From Pseudomonadales bacterium (lineage in GTDB: Bacteria; Pseudomonadota; Gammaproteobacteria; Pseudomonadales; UBA5518): a stretch of 64,000 bases of DNA. Every line of letters begins with the position of its first letter. Positions within the stretch are counted from its first letter, which is position 1. Where the stretch lies: NCBI GenBank assembly GCA_022072145.1, contig JAJVIG010000009.1, positions 20,038-84,037 on the forward strand. The letters run 5' to 3'. Shown piece by piece: positions 43,321 through 50,946 of this stretch. The position numbers and the translations under genes are program-made. Under the pieces are notes generated by a model. The model ran no database searches, was not told where the DNA came from, and worked only from the letters and a program-made list of their open reading frames with translations.

Positions 43321-43703
43321 GCGAGAGGTCTCCTCAGTCGTGACATCAGGCCGGGTCCGGCGTCGCCGCGCGTGTCGGCGATCACGCGCCGTGCCCCGGC
43401 GTAGTCCGGGCAGGAACCGGCGTCGGGCGTGCCCGGGGTGTTGTGGATCGCGGCGCACAGGGCCAGCGCCTCGTGCCAGCGGGCGAGCTCGGTTGCCGTG
43501 GCAGCCGGACGCTCCCATTGCAGCAGCTCCTGCCGCAGCCGCTCGCAATCGACACCCCAGTGGTTTTCGCGCTGTGCGCGCGTGACCGGCGGCCGCTCGT
43601 TGACCGCATCGTCACCGGCGCCCGCGAACGCCGGTCCACCGAGTGCCGGCAGCACGACGAAGCACGCGACGATGGATCGGTGCAGGCACGGATGACGGGT
43701 CAA
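43308..43703 (-). CDS. Small exported protein of unknown function
   Basis: A 131-residue protein with a signal peptide (IVACFVVLPALGGPAFA, cleavage near residue 28). The mature part is polar, with the pattern WGVDCERLRQELLQWERPA and a second Cys in GSCPDYAGARRVI; two or three Cys could form a disulfide. It starts with TTG at 43703, supported by GGGGAG about 6 bases upstream; no ATG or GTG lies before the signal peptide. It overlaps the receptor start by 13 bases. I do not recognise the family. Confidence 0.6.
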   Translation of the reverse strand: MTRHPCLHRSIVACFVVLPALGGPAFAGAGDDAVNERPPVTRAQRENHWGVDCERLRQELLQWERPAATATELARWHEALALCAAIHNTPGTPDAGSCPDYAGARRVIADTRGDAGPGLMSRLRRPLACEP

Positions 43704-43782
43704 GGCGCTCCCCGGATCAGCGGATCAGGCTGCCAATGATCCGCCGCGTTGCCCGGCCGATCCAGTTTCGAGCGCGCGAACA

Positions 43783-43796
43783 ATGACGCAAATCAT
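43783..43796. promoter_or_regulatory. Putative FNR/DNR-type box between divergent operons
   Basis: ATGACGCAAATCAT matches the Crp/FNR-family consensus TTGAY-N4-RTCAA at TGAC-GCAA-ATCA, with only the outermost base of each half different. It sits in the 264-base space between the minus-strand exported-protein/receptor/NnrS operon and the plus-strand NosR-like gene. No -10 at the classical distance is convincing on either strand. Confidence 0.5.
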
Positions 43797-43967
43797 TCTC
43801 TTGCGGCACCCGGCATGGCATGGTTGGGCGGCGGCAGGAATTTGTGTGACGCATCGGCAATTCGTGGCGAGCGCGAAGTGCCTTATCATTTGCGGCATGC
43901 GGGACACCGGTCACGGACGCGCAACGGGTGCGGTGGGTGTGCCGGTCGCAGGAGATCCATCGCCATC

Positions 43968-45593
43968 ATGAGCGTCTCGTATCGCGTGCTGACCCGGTCG
44001 CTGGGTGTGCTGCTGGCCGTCGTACTGCTGTGTTCCTGCGCCGTGGCGGGACCGGTCTGGCGCCTCGAATCGCTGGACATCGAGACGGTCCGCAAGGTGT
44101 TTCCGCAGGCCGGACGCGTCGGCGGCACGCTCGAGGCCGTGCGTGCGCGCGCCGTGTATACCGGCGATGCGTTGCAGGGCTGGGTCTTCCTGAGCGACGA
44201 GATCTTTCCGGTGCCGGCCTACTCCGGCAAACCGATTTCGGTGCTGGTCGGGTTGCGACCGGACGCGACGATTGCCGCGGCGACGATCGTCGCCCACGAG
44301 GAGCCGATTCTCGTGATCGGCGTGAAGGACGCGGATCTGCAAGGCTTCCTTTCCCAGTACGCGGGGATTGCCGCGAAGGACCGCGTGCGGGTGGGCGCCG
44401 ACGATGGTGAGGGCTATCACGGCATCGACGCGATCAGCGGCGCGACGATCACGGTGATGGTGCTGAACCAGAGCTTGATGCGCTCGGCGCAGGAGGTGGC
44501 GGCTGCGCTCGGCCTGCCACGCGCGGCACACGAGTTCACGCACGACGAGCACGAAGAACACGAATGGCAGGAAGGACACGAAGGGCATGAGGTGGCCGTG
44601 CGCCGGCCCGCCCCCCGGCGAACCGGCGGATTGCCCGCGACCCCGCTGGCGCAATCTGCCGGGGAAGAACCCGAGTGGATGCAGTTGTGGAAGGATCGCT
44701 GGCTGCGTATCGCGGTGCTGTTGGCGGCGCTCGGCTTCCTGGTCACGATGCTGGTGTTCCAGGACTGGCTGGTGTTGCGCCCGGCGCTGTTCCGGCGCGT
44801 GCGCATCGGCTACCTGCTGTTCACGGTGGGCTTCGTCGGCTTCTATTGCATGGGGCAGTTGTCGATCGTCAACATGCTGGCGTTCAACCACGTGCTCGCC
44901 GGTGGCTTTTCGTGGGAGACGATGCTGCTCGAACCGGTGACGTTCATCCTGTGGAGCTTCGTCGCGGTGGTGATCATCCTGTGGGGCAGGGGTGTCTACT
45001 GCGGCTGGCTGTGTCCGTTCGGTGCGATCCAGGAACTGATCCACACCGCCGCCGAGCGGCTGCAATGGCGCAAGTTCGAGTTTCCCGCGATGGTCCACGA
45101 GCGTCTGTGGGCGATCAAGTACCTGATCCTGATCGCGCTGTTCGGCCTTTCGCTCGATTCGATGTCGAGCGCGGCGACCGTCGCCGAGGTCGAGCCGTTC
45201 AAGACGGTGTTCGCGCTGCATTTCGTGCGCGACTGGCCGTTCGTGATCTATGCGGTCGGGCTGATCGTGGTGTCGGCGTTCAACAGCAAGTTCTACTGCA
45301 AGTACCTGTGTCCGCTGGGCGCGGCGCTCAGCTTTTTCACGCGCTTCCGCATCTTCGACTGGCTGCGCCGGCGCCGCGAGTGCGGCAATCCCTGCCAGAC
45401 CTGCGCCGCGCAGTGCCAGATCGGCGCGATACGTCCGACCGGCGAGATCATCGAGAACGAGTGCCACTATTGCCTGGAGTGCCAGGTCGTCTACCACGAC
45501 GAACACCGCTGCCCTCCGCTGGTCGACAAGCGCAAGCGGCGCGAGAAGCGCGAGGCGCGCGCCGCCGAGATCGCACTGGCCCAGATCGAGTAG
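43968..45593 (+). CDS. NosR/NirI-like FMN and iron-sulfur membrane protein, short form
   Basis: A 541-residue membrane electron-transfer protein of the NosR/NirI family. Order: signal or anchor (1-28), periplasmic FMN-binding domain (about 60-180) with the covalent flavin motif SGAT (157-160), a His/Glu-rich linker (188-208), about six membrane helices (245-450), two CxxxCP motifs (YCGWLCP, C345-C349; YCKYLCP, C444-C448), and two [4Fe-4S] motifs (C472/476/479/483 and C499/502/505/515). NosR proteins are usually about 700 residues; the periplasmic part is short here. NosR supplies electrons to N2O reductase, but no nosZ is in the window, so a role with the nearby NO-reductase-like proteins is possible. 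Confidence 0.85.
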   Translation: MSVSYRVLTRSLGVLLAVVLLCSCAVAGPVWRLESLDIETVRKVFPQAGRVGGTLEAVRARAVYTGDALQGWVFLSDEIFPVPAYSGKPISVLVGLRPDATIAAATIVAHEEPILVIGVKDADLQGFLSQYAGIAAKDRVRVGADDGEGYHGIDAISGATITVMVLNQSLMRSAQEVAAALGLPRAAHEFTHDEHEEHEWQEGHEGHEVAVRRPAPRRTGGLPATPLAQSAGEEPEWMQLWKDRWLRIAVLLAALGFLVTMLVFQDWLVLRPALFRRVRIGYLLFTVGFVGFYCMGQLSIVNMLAFNHVLAGGFSWETMLLEPVTFILWSFVAVVIILWGRGVYCGWLCPFGAIQELIHTAAERLQWRKFEFPAMVHERLWAIKYLILIALFGLSLDSMSSAATVAEVEPFKTVFALHFVRDWPFVIYAVGLIVVSAFNSKFYCKYLCPLGAALSFFTRFRIFDWLRRRRECGNPCQTCAAQCQIGAIRPTGEIIENECHYCLECQVVYHDEHRCPPLVDKRKRREKREARAAEIALAQIE

Positions 45594-45629
45594 GCGTTCT
45601 GCGTCCAGCGGACCGCGGCGCGCGGACGC

Positions 45630-46970
45630 TCAGCGGCGTGAGCGGCGCGCGCGACGCACGCTGAGCAGCACGACCACCAGGAACATCGTGCCGCCGATCA
45701 CGGCGACCAGGCTGCCCGTGCCCATCAGCCCCATGCCGACGATTTCCTGCACGCGGCTCATTCCCTCGGCGGTGCCGACGGTCTTGCGCTGCGCGCCGTG
45801 GCCGCCGGTCCACGCCAGCCCGGCGATGTGCATGACCTGGCCGATGCCGTAGACCACCGGCTGCCAGCGCGCCGTGCGCGGCAGCGCGAGCGGATAACCG
45901 AGCATCGGCAACAGCAGGTAGAACACGCCCATGTAGGCCAGCGTGACGCCGACGATGGAGCCGTGGTAGTGCGCCGGTATCACCGTGTTCGAACCCTGGA
46001 TCAGGAAACCGAGGATGCCGCCGCCGGCGAACAGCGCGAGCGACCAGAACAGCGCCGACTGCAGTGTCCGCGCGCCGATGTCGGTCAGTGACCCGCGGCG
46101 TAGCCCGGCGGCCATGAGCAGCAGCAGCGGTATGCACGCGGTGCCGCCCCAGCGCATCAGTTCGCTGTAGCCGGTCACGTAGCCGGCCACTGCCGGGTCG
46201 ATCGTCAGCAGCCACGGCACGCCGAGCAGCGGCAGCGCGCTCAGCGCGAACAGCGCGCGGTGCGTCGTGTCGGTGCCCGGCGGCGCGAGTCCGGCGCCGC
46301 GCAACAGCAGCAGCGCGGCGACCAGCATCAGGATCGTGTGCATGAATTGCAGCACGTGGCCACCGCCCCAGAACAGCAGTTCGAAATAGCGTTCGTCCGC
46401 CGCATCCGGCGGCATGCGCACCCAGCTCACGCCGACCGCGAGCAGCGCGAGCAACGCGCTCACGGCCGCGAGCGCGAGCGCGAGACCGATCGGACCGTCG
46501 GCATCGCGCGGACCGCGTGCGAACGCCAGCAGATAGCTGCCGGCCTGTATCCCCAGTGCCGTGCCGACGGCCAGCAGTCCGGCGTAGAACCATGGGTGCT
46601 GCAGCACCGGAACGTAGTTGGCCATCAGCGCGCGCTCGGCGCCCGCGAACGGCGCCGTGCTGATCGCCACCGTGCCGACCAGCGCGAACAACAGTGCGGC
46701 GCCGGTGGCCGGCCGGTGTCGCGGCCCGAGGTACAGCGTCCACAGCGCGCCTGCACCGGCCACGAACCACACCAGCACCGACAGGTCGACGTGCGCGACC
46801 AGTGCGACGCGGAACCACTGCGTGCCGGGGACGAAGTCGTGCAGCACCGGCGTGCGCGACAAGCCGAGCAGGATCGCGAGTACGCCGGCCGCGATCAGCG
46901 CCCAGACGCCGAGCCAGATCCACGAAGCAACGGCCGGAGCCGGTACGGGTATGCGGGACGATTGGTTCAT
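45630..46970 (-). CDS. Heme-copper oxidase-like subunit I with atypical CuB site
   Basis: A 446-residue, 12-helix protein of the heme-copper oxidase superfamily, likely labelled cbb3-type subunit I by similarity. Histidines fit the helix II heme ligand (H60, VAHVDLSV), the helix VI copper ligand (H205, WGGGHVLQFMHT) and the helix X pair (H334, H336, IPAHYHGS). The helix VII HH pair that binds CuB is absent: residues 240-290 contain no His. The usual Tyr of helix VI (H+4) is Phe. This suggests an NO-reductase-like or non-oxygen-reducing enzyme. It is last in an operon after heme A synthase and a SCO protein, convergent with the NosR-like gene. Confidence 0.75.
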   Translation of the reverse strand: MNQSSRIPVPAPAVASWIWLGVWALIAAGVLAILLGLSRTPVLHDFVPGTQWFRVALVAHVDLSVLVWFVAGAGALWTLYLGPRHRPATGAALLFALVGTVAISTAPFAGAERALMANYVPVLQHPWFYAGLLAVGTALGIQAGSYLLAFARGPRDADGPIGLALALAAVSALLALLAVGVSWVRMPPDAADERYFELLFWGGGHVLQFMHTILMLVAALLLLRGAGLAPPGTDTTHRALFALSALPLLGVPWLLTIDPAVAGYVTGYSELMRWGGTACIPLLLLMAAGLRRGSLTDIGARTLQSALFWSLALFAGGGILGFLIQGSNTVIPAHYHGSIVGVTLAYMGVFYLLLPMLGYPLALPRTARWQPVVYGIGQVMHIAGLAWTGGHGAQRKTVGTAEGMSRVQEIVGMGLMGTGSLVAVIGGTMFLVVVLLSVRRARRSRR

Positions 46971-46989
46971 GCGGGAAAGGTCTCCGGGC

Positions 46990-47583
46990 TCATTCGTCGA
47001 TCAGCTGGCGCACGGCGGCGAGCATCTCGTCATCGGTGGTGTACGCGGCGAAGGTGGCGCGCACGCGCCCTTCGCGATCGATCAGGTAGATGCGATCGCT
47101 GTGCGTGAAGCCGTAACCGATCTGCGGGCTTTCCTCGCGCGCGTAATAGACCTTGAACAGCTCGGCCGCGGCGCGGACCTGCTCCTCCGTTCCGCTCAGG
47201 CCGATGAAGGCCGGATGGAAATAGCCGAGGTAGGGCTTCAGCACCTCGAGCGTGTCGCGCGCGGGGTCCACCGTCACGAAAAGTGGCTGCACTTCGGCGG
47301 CGGCGTCTCCCAGGCCGAGCAGCAGCTGGCGCATGCGCGCGAGCACCGCCGGACAGACGTCGGGGCAACTCGTGAAGCCGAAGTTGAGCAGCACCAGCCG
47401 GCCGCGGAAGCCGCTCAGCGACAGCGTCTCGCCGGTGGTGGCCGGCAGCGAGAAATCTCCCCCGAGCGTCTCGATGACCGGCAGTGCGTTCTGGCCCCTG
47501 ACCAGTTCGGCGAAATGACGCGTGGCTTGCCAGGTCCCGACCAGCACGGCGATGGCGACGAGAAATGCGGCGGCGCGATTCAT
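46990..47583 (-). CDS. SCO1/SenC copper-delivery protein
   Basis: A 197-residue membrane-anchored thioredoxin-fold copper chaperone. N-terminal helix (5-22); copper-binding CPDVCP (C73, C77) and the distal His in GYGFTHSDRIYL (H161). SCO proteins load the CuA centre of oxidase subunit II. The ATG overlaps the heme A synthase stop (ATGA), and the heme-copper subunit gene follows 19 bases downstream. Confidence 0.92.
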   Translation of the reverse strand: MNRAAAFLVAIAVLVGTWQATRHFAELVRGQNALPVIETLGGDFSLPATTGETLSLSGFRGRLVLLNFGFTSCPDVCPAVLARMRQLLLGLGDAAAEVQPLFVTVDPARDTLEVLKPYLGYFHPAFIGLSGTEEQVRAAAELFKVYYAREESPQIGYGFTHSDRIYLIDREGRVRATFAAYTTDDEMLAAVRQLIDE

Positions 47584-48581
47584 CGGAGGGTTCCCCCGGT
47601 CGGATCCTGCAGTGCGTGGTCGAAGCGTAGCGCGGCCAGCAACAGCAACGTCGAAAGCAGGCCGTGTGCCAGCGTGAGCGGCAGTGCCAGCGTGGTGGCG
47701 AGCGTCCCGACGCCGAGCGCGCATTGCAGGGCAAGCAGCAGCGCCAGCGGCATCCACGAGCGCGCCGGAATCCGCGCCCGCGCCGCGAGCAGGCAGGCAA
47801 GGCCGAGCGCCAGCGCGCTCGCCAGCGCGCCGACCCGGTGCAGTGTGTTGATCGTGAACGCGGTCGCGTCGGTAACCACGCGGCCCGCGGGGTCGAGCGC
47901 GAGTTCCCTGGCCGGTGCCAGCGCGGGAGCCGATGGTGCGACGGCAACGGCTGGTGTGTCGATGCAGCCGGGAAGTCCGGAGCAGGCCAGCCCGGCGAAA
48001 TTTGCGCTGACCCAGGCGCCGGAGACGATCTGCAGTACCAGCAACAGCAACGCGATGCGCGTGCCGTGGCGCAGCACGCTCGTGCTGCGGTAACGGGTTT
48101 CAGGAGCCAGCGTGAGCAGCAGGCGCCACGCCAGCGCCGCCAGCGCGGTGCCGCCGAGCAGATTCACGGTGGCGATGCCGGGGAGCGTCTTCAGGTGGCT
48201 CATCGGCCCTACGATCGCCAGCGCCAGCAGCAGCGCGACCATCGTCAGTGGAATCACCGCGGCTGGCCCTGAGCGCAGGCCCGCCTTGCGCGTGCGATAT
48301 ACCAGTGCCAGCGCGAGTACCACGAGCGCGCTGGCGAGCAGGCGGTGTGCGCGCTTCGCCCACGACTGTGGCGTCAGTGCCCGCCGCGCGTCGATGGCCG
48401 GCGCACCGGCTGCCTGCGTGTGGCCGATCTGCCCGTAGCATACGGCGCGATCGGCGCAGGCCAGGCCGGACTCGACGTGGCGGATGCCGGCGCTGAGCAC
48501 ACCGATCGCCAGCGCCGCGAGCAGGATCGTCGCGACGTGCGCCCGCAGCGTGAACGCGACGCTTCCGGCTACGCGTTTCAT
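47580..48581 (-). CDS. ctaA: Heme A synthase (COX15/CtaA)
   Basis: A 333-residue membrane protein with about eight helices in two four-helix halves. Heme-ligand histidines lie in the expected pairs: RHVESGLACAD and KRAHRLLAS in the first half; NTLHRVGALAS and TLAHGLLSTL in the second. A Cys pair in the extracytoplasmic loop (FAGLACSGLPGC) is typical. It converts heme O to heme A. It is the first gene of an operon with SCO and the atypical oxidase subunit. Confidence 0.9.
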   Translation of the reverse strand: MKRVAGSVAFTLRAHVATILLAALAIGVLSAGIRHVESGLACADRAVCYGQIGHTQAAGAPAIDARRALTPQSWAKRAHRLLASALVVLALALVYRTRKAGLRSGPAAVIPLTMVALLLALAIVGPMSHLKTLPGIATVNLLGGTALAALAWRLLLTLAPETRYRSTSVLRHGTRIALLLLVLQIVSGAWVSANFAGLACSGLPGCIDTPAVAVAPSAPALAPARELALDPAGRVVTDATAFTINTLHRVGALASALALGLACLLAARARIPARSWMPLALLLALQCALGVGTLATTLALPLTLAHGLLSTLLLLAALRFDHALQDPTGGTLR

Positions 48582-48641
48582 CGATTACCCTTGGCCGCGC
48601 GCCGCAGTCTCGCGGACGCACTGCGCGCGGAGGAGCCTGAA

Positions 48642-48824
48642 TTGGAAATCGTGTTGTTCACCATCGTCGGGGTTGCCCTGTACTTCGCCGCCGACTGGGC
48701 GCTCAGGACGCTGGAGCGCATGCACGGTGCGCCGTTGCCGTACCGTAACATCATCTATTTCGTCATCATCCTCGCGCTCGCGCTGGCGAGCTTCGAGATG
48801 CTGGAGCGTATCGGTCCGCGCTGA
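48642..48824 (+). CDS. Small two-helix membrane protein (60 residues)
   Basis: Starts with TTG at 48642, supported by GGAGGAG 7 bases upstream. Two hydrophobic helices (VLFTIVGVALYFAADWAL and NIIYFVIILALALASFEML) are joined by a short polar loop TLERMHGAPLPYR, ending in LERIGPR. It lies on the plus strand in the 269-base gap between heme A synthase (divergent) and the 169-residue gene (convergent). I do not recognise it; conserved topology and strong ribosome site argue that it is real. Confidence 0.6.
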   Translation: MEIVLFTIVGVALYFAADWALRTLERMHGAPLPYRNIIYFVIILALALASFEMLERIGPR

Positions 48825-48850
48825 GACGCGCGCGCAGCGCTCGCCACGCT

Positions 48851-49360
48851 TCAGAGGAACTCGAAGCGCTTTTCCTGCGAGTCGAAGTCGATCACCAGCA
48901 CCTGCCCGGGACGCAGTTCGACCTCCTGCTCGACGGCGTAAGGGAATTCCTGCTGGTCCACGTGGTCCTTCATGCGCACCTTCAGCCGGGTCGGTCCGGC
49001 CGGCACGTTCAGGCGGTGGTAGATCGATGCCATGCCGTCGCTGTGCAGGCCGCGCGGTTCCACGCGTTCGCTGAGCCGTGTCTCGCCGTTCACCTCGAGT
49101 TCGATCTCGAGCGGGGAGCGTTCGCGCGGGCAATCCAGCGGCGCGCGCATCGTCGGCGGCAGGCGGGCGAGGTCCTCGGCGGACATCTGCTTGCACTCCC
49201 CGAGTACCTGGCCCGAATGCCGAAGGCTCAGCTTCAGCATCGCCTGGTCCGGCGCCAGATGCTGGTAGCCAGGCGAATTCGAGAAATAGCCGACGAAAAG
49301 CACGAACACGCCGTAGGCGGCGGCCTGTCCGATCCAGCGGACGGAATCTGTCGAACTCAT
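48851..49360 (-). CDS. Membrane-anchored periplasmic protein in the NO-reductase operon
   Basis: A 169-residue protein. One N-terminal helix (about 9-26: IGQAAAYGVFVLFVGYFS) anchors a periplasmic domain rich in predicted strands (PLEIELEVNGETRLSERV, AGPTRLKVRMKDHV, GQVLVIDFDSQEKRFEFL). Two Cys (GECKQM and LDCPRE) may pair. Its ATG overlaps the stop of the cytochrome b fusion gene (ATGA), so it probably works with that protein. The family is not recognised. Confidence 0.7.
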   Translation of the reverse strand: MSSTDSVRWIGQAAAYGVFVLFVGYFSNSPGYQHLAPDQAMLKLSLRHSGQVLGECKQMSAEDLARLPPTMRAPLDCPRERSPLEIELEVNGETRLSERVEPRGLHSDGMASIYHRLNVPAGPTRLKVRMKDHVDQQEFPYAVEQEVELRPGQVLVIDFDSQEKRFEFL

Positions 49361-50925
49361 TGCGCAGCCTCCGTCTCGTCGGCAGCCTGCGTGGCGCCAG
49401 CCGTGTTCTTGCGTTGCAGACCCGAACGGAACTCCTCGATGTCGGCCGCCAGCCGTTCACCCTCGAAGATCCCTGCCCACGACACCTTGACCTTGTCGTG
49501 TCCGGCCGAGGTGCGCAGATGCGGCATACGCTGGCTCGCGAAGCGTTCCTCGGTCCACGTGTTGCCCTTGCGATAGAAGCAGTCCCCGCTGCAGCAACCG
49601 CTGACCAGCACGCCGTCGACCTTGTCCTGGCGCGCAATGTAATCGACGAACGACGGCGGCAGCATGCCCACGCAGGGCAGGCTGAGCGCAACCACACCCT
49701 CGCGTTCGATGCGTTCGATGGCCAGCGCGTGATCGCAGCCGAACACCATCACGCGTGCCTCGCCGCCGAGTGTGTCGACTTTCGCCATCGCGTCGTCGAG
49801 CAGGCGGTCGACCGGGTAGCCCGGGATCTCGATGCCGGATACCAGTTCCTCGACGTGGCGGAACGGCGTCGCCGACGGGCAGGAACCGGCGCAGATGCCG
49901 CATGCGGTACAGCGGTCGGGATCCACCAGCGCCTGGCGCATGCCCTTCTTGTAAGAATGCGGAACGATCGTGATCGCCTCGTACGGGCAGTCCTGGAAAC
50001 ACCAGGTGCAGCCGTTGCAGTTGGCGGGGTCGACGACCGCGGCCGCGGCCGCGGTCTGCTTCGATGGCGACAGCCACGGCAGTACCACCAGGACGCCGGT
50101 TACGCCGGCCAGCAGTAGCCACACGTACAGCGGATCCACGCGATCGAGCAGCGGATAGAAGTTCATGTAGAACCAGTCGAGCGGAACCTCCGCGGGTACG
50201 ATCGACATATCGGCCGGCGCCATGCTGATCGCCGGTTTCAGCAGCGACAGCACGATCATCGCGAGCACCACTCCGATCGCCAGTCCGCGTGCGGGCTCGG
50301 TGCGCGCCAGCTTCAGCCGGTTCACGTGGATGAACATCCCGAGCAGCAGGAACAGCGGGATTGCGATGTGCATGAACACCAGCAGCGAGAACAGGCGATC
50401 GCTCAGGGTGGCGTTGGAAAGGAATGTGCGGGCCAGCGAGTCGCTGATCACCGGCAGGCGTTCCAGCCACTCGGTGGTGATCTGGGCCACGTACTGGCCG
50501 AACTGGTCCCACACCAGCCAGTAGCCGCCGATGCCGGCGGCGAACAGCAGCCACAGCAACGGCACTCCGCTGATCCACGAAAAGGCCTGCGGACCACGGA
50601 AACGTCCCTTCGCAAACTCGCGCACGAGGTGCAGTGTCACCGTCACGACCATTGCATCCGAGGCATAGCGGTGCAGGCTGCGCATCACGCCGCCCAGATA
50701 CCACTGCTCGACGGTGAGCCGCTCGACCGACTCGTAGGCACCGTTGATGCTGGTGTCGAAGAAGATGTACAGGTAGAGGCCGCTGATGCAGACGATCCAG
50801 AAGAAATAGAACGACAGCGCGCCCAGCTGATACCACGGGTTCCAGTGCGGGCCGAAGGCGACATTGAACGCGGACTCGATGCGTTTGAACGCTCCGTCGA
50901 GGAGTTCCTGTGTCTTGCGGATCAC
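49357..50925 (-). CDS. Cytochrome b - diferredoxin - MvhD fusion protein
   Basis: A 522-residue three-part electron-transfer protein. Residues 1-280 are a cytochrome b6-like di-heme membrane domain with His pairs H85/H99 and H186/H200, each spaced by 14. Residues 298-355 hold two [4Fe-4S] motifs (C303/306/309/313 and C339/342/345/349). Residues 385-490 match the MvhD/FlpD [2Fe-2S] domain of hydrogenase and heterodisulfide reductase systems (VFGCDHA, SLPCVGMLPPSFVDYI, SGCCSGDCFYRKGN). It sits between SCO/SenC and the anchored 169-residue protein in the NO-reductase operon. Likely role: quinol-linked electron supply to, or from, a soluble partner; direction unknown. Confidence 0.85.
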   Translation of the reverse strand: MIRKTQELLDGAFKRIESAFNVAFGPHWNPWYQLGALSFYFFWIVCISGLYLYIFFDTSINGAYESVERLTVEQWYLGGVMRSLHRYASDAMVVTVTLHLVREFAKGRFRGPQAFSWISGVPLLWLLFAAGIGGYWLVWDQFGQYVAQITTEWLERLPVISDSLARTFLSNATLSDRLFSLLVFMHIAIPLFLLLGMFIHVNRLKLARTEPARGLAIGVVLAMIVLSLLKPAISMAPADMSIVPAEVPLDWFYMNFYPLLDRVDPLYVWLLLAGVTGVLVVLPWLSPSKQTAAAAAVVDPANCNGCTWCFQDCPYEAITIVPHSYKKGMRQALVDPDRCTACGICAGSCPSATPFRHVEELVSGIEIPGYPVDRLLDDAMAKVDTLGGEARVMVFGCDHALAIERIEREGVVALSLPCVGMLPPSFVDYIARQDKVDGVLVSGCCSGDCFYRKGNTWTEERFASQRMPHLRTSAGHDKVKVSWAGIFEGERLAADIEEFRSGLQRKNTAGATQAADETEAAQ

Positions 50926-50946
50926 GTACTTCCCGCTCCGTTTGTG

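Noticed and set aside
43845..43889. Second FNR-type box (GTGAC-GCAT-CGGCA) with TATCAT as -10 for the NosR-like gene
   Set aside because: The spacing fits, but the right half matches only one of five consensus bases.
43968..45593. Complete nitrous oxide reduction locus
   Set aside because: Only a short NosR-like gene is present. No nosZ, nosDFY or nosL was found in the window.
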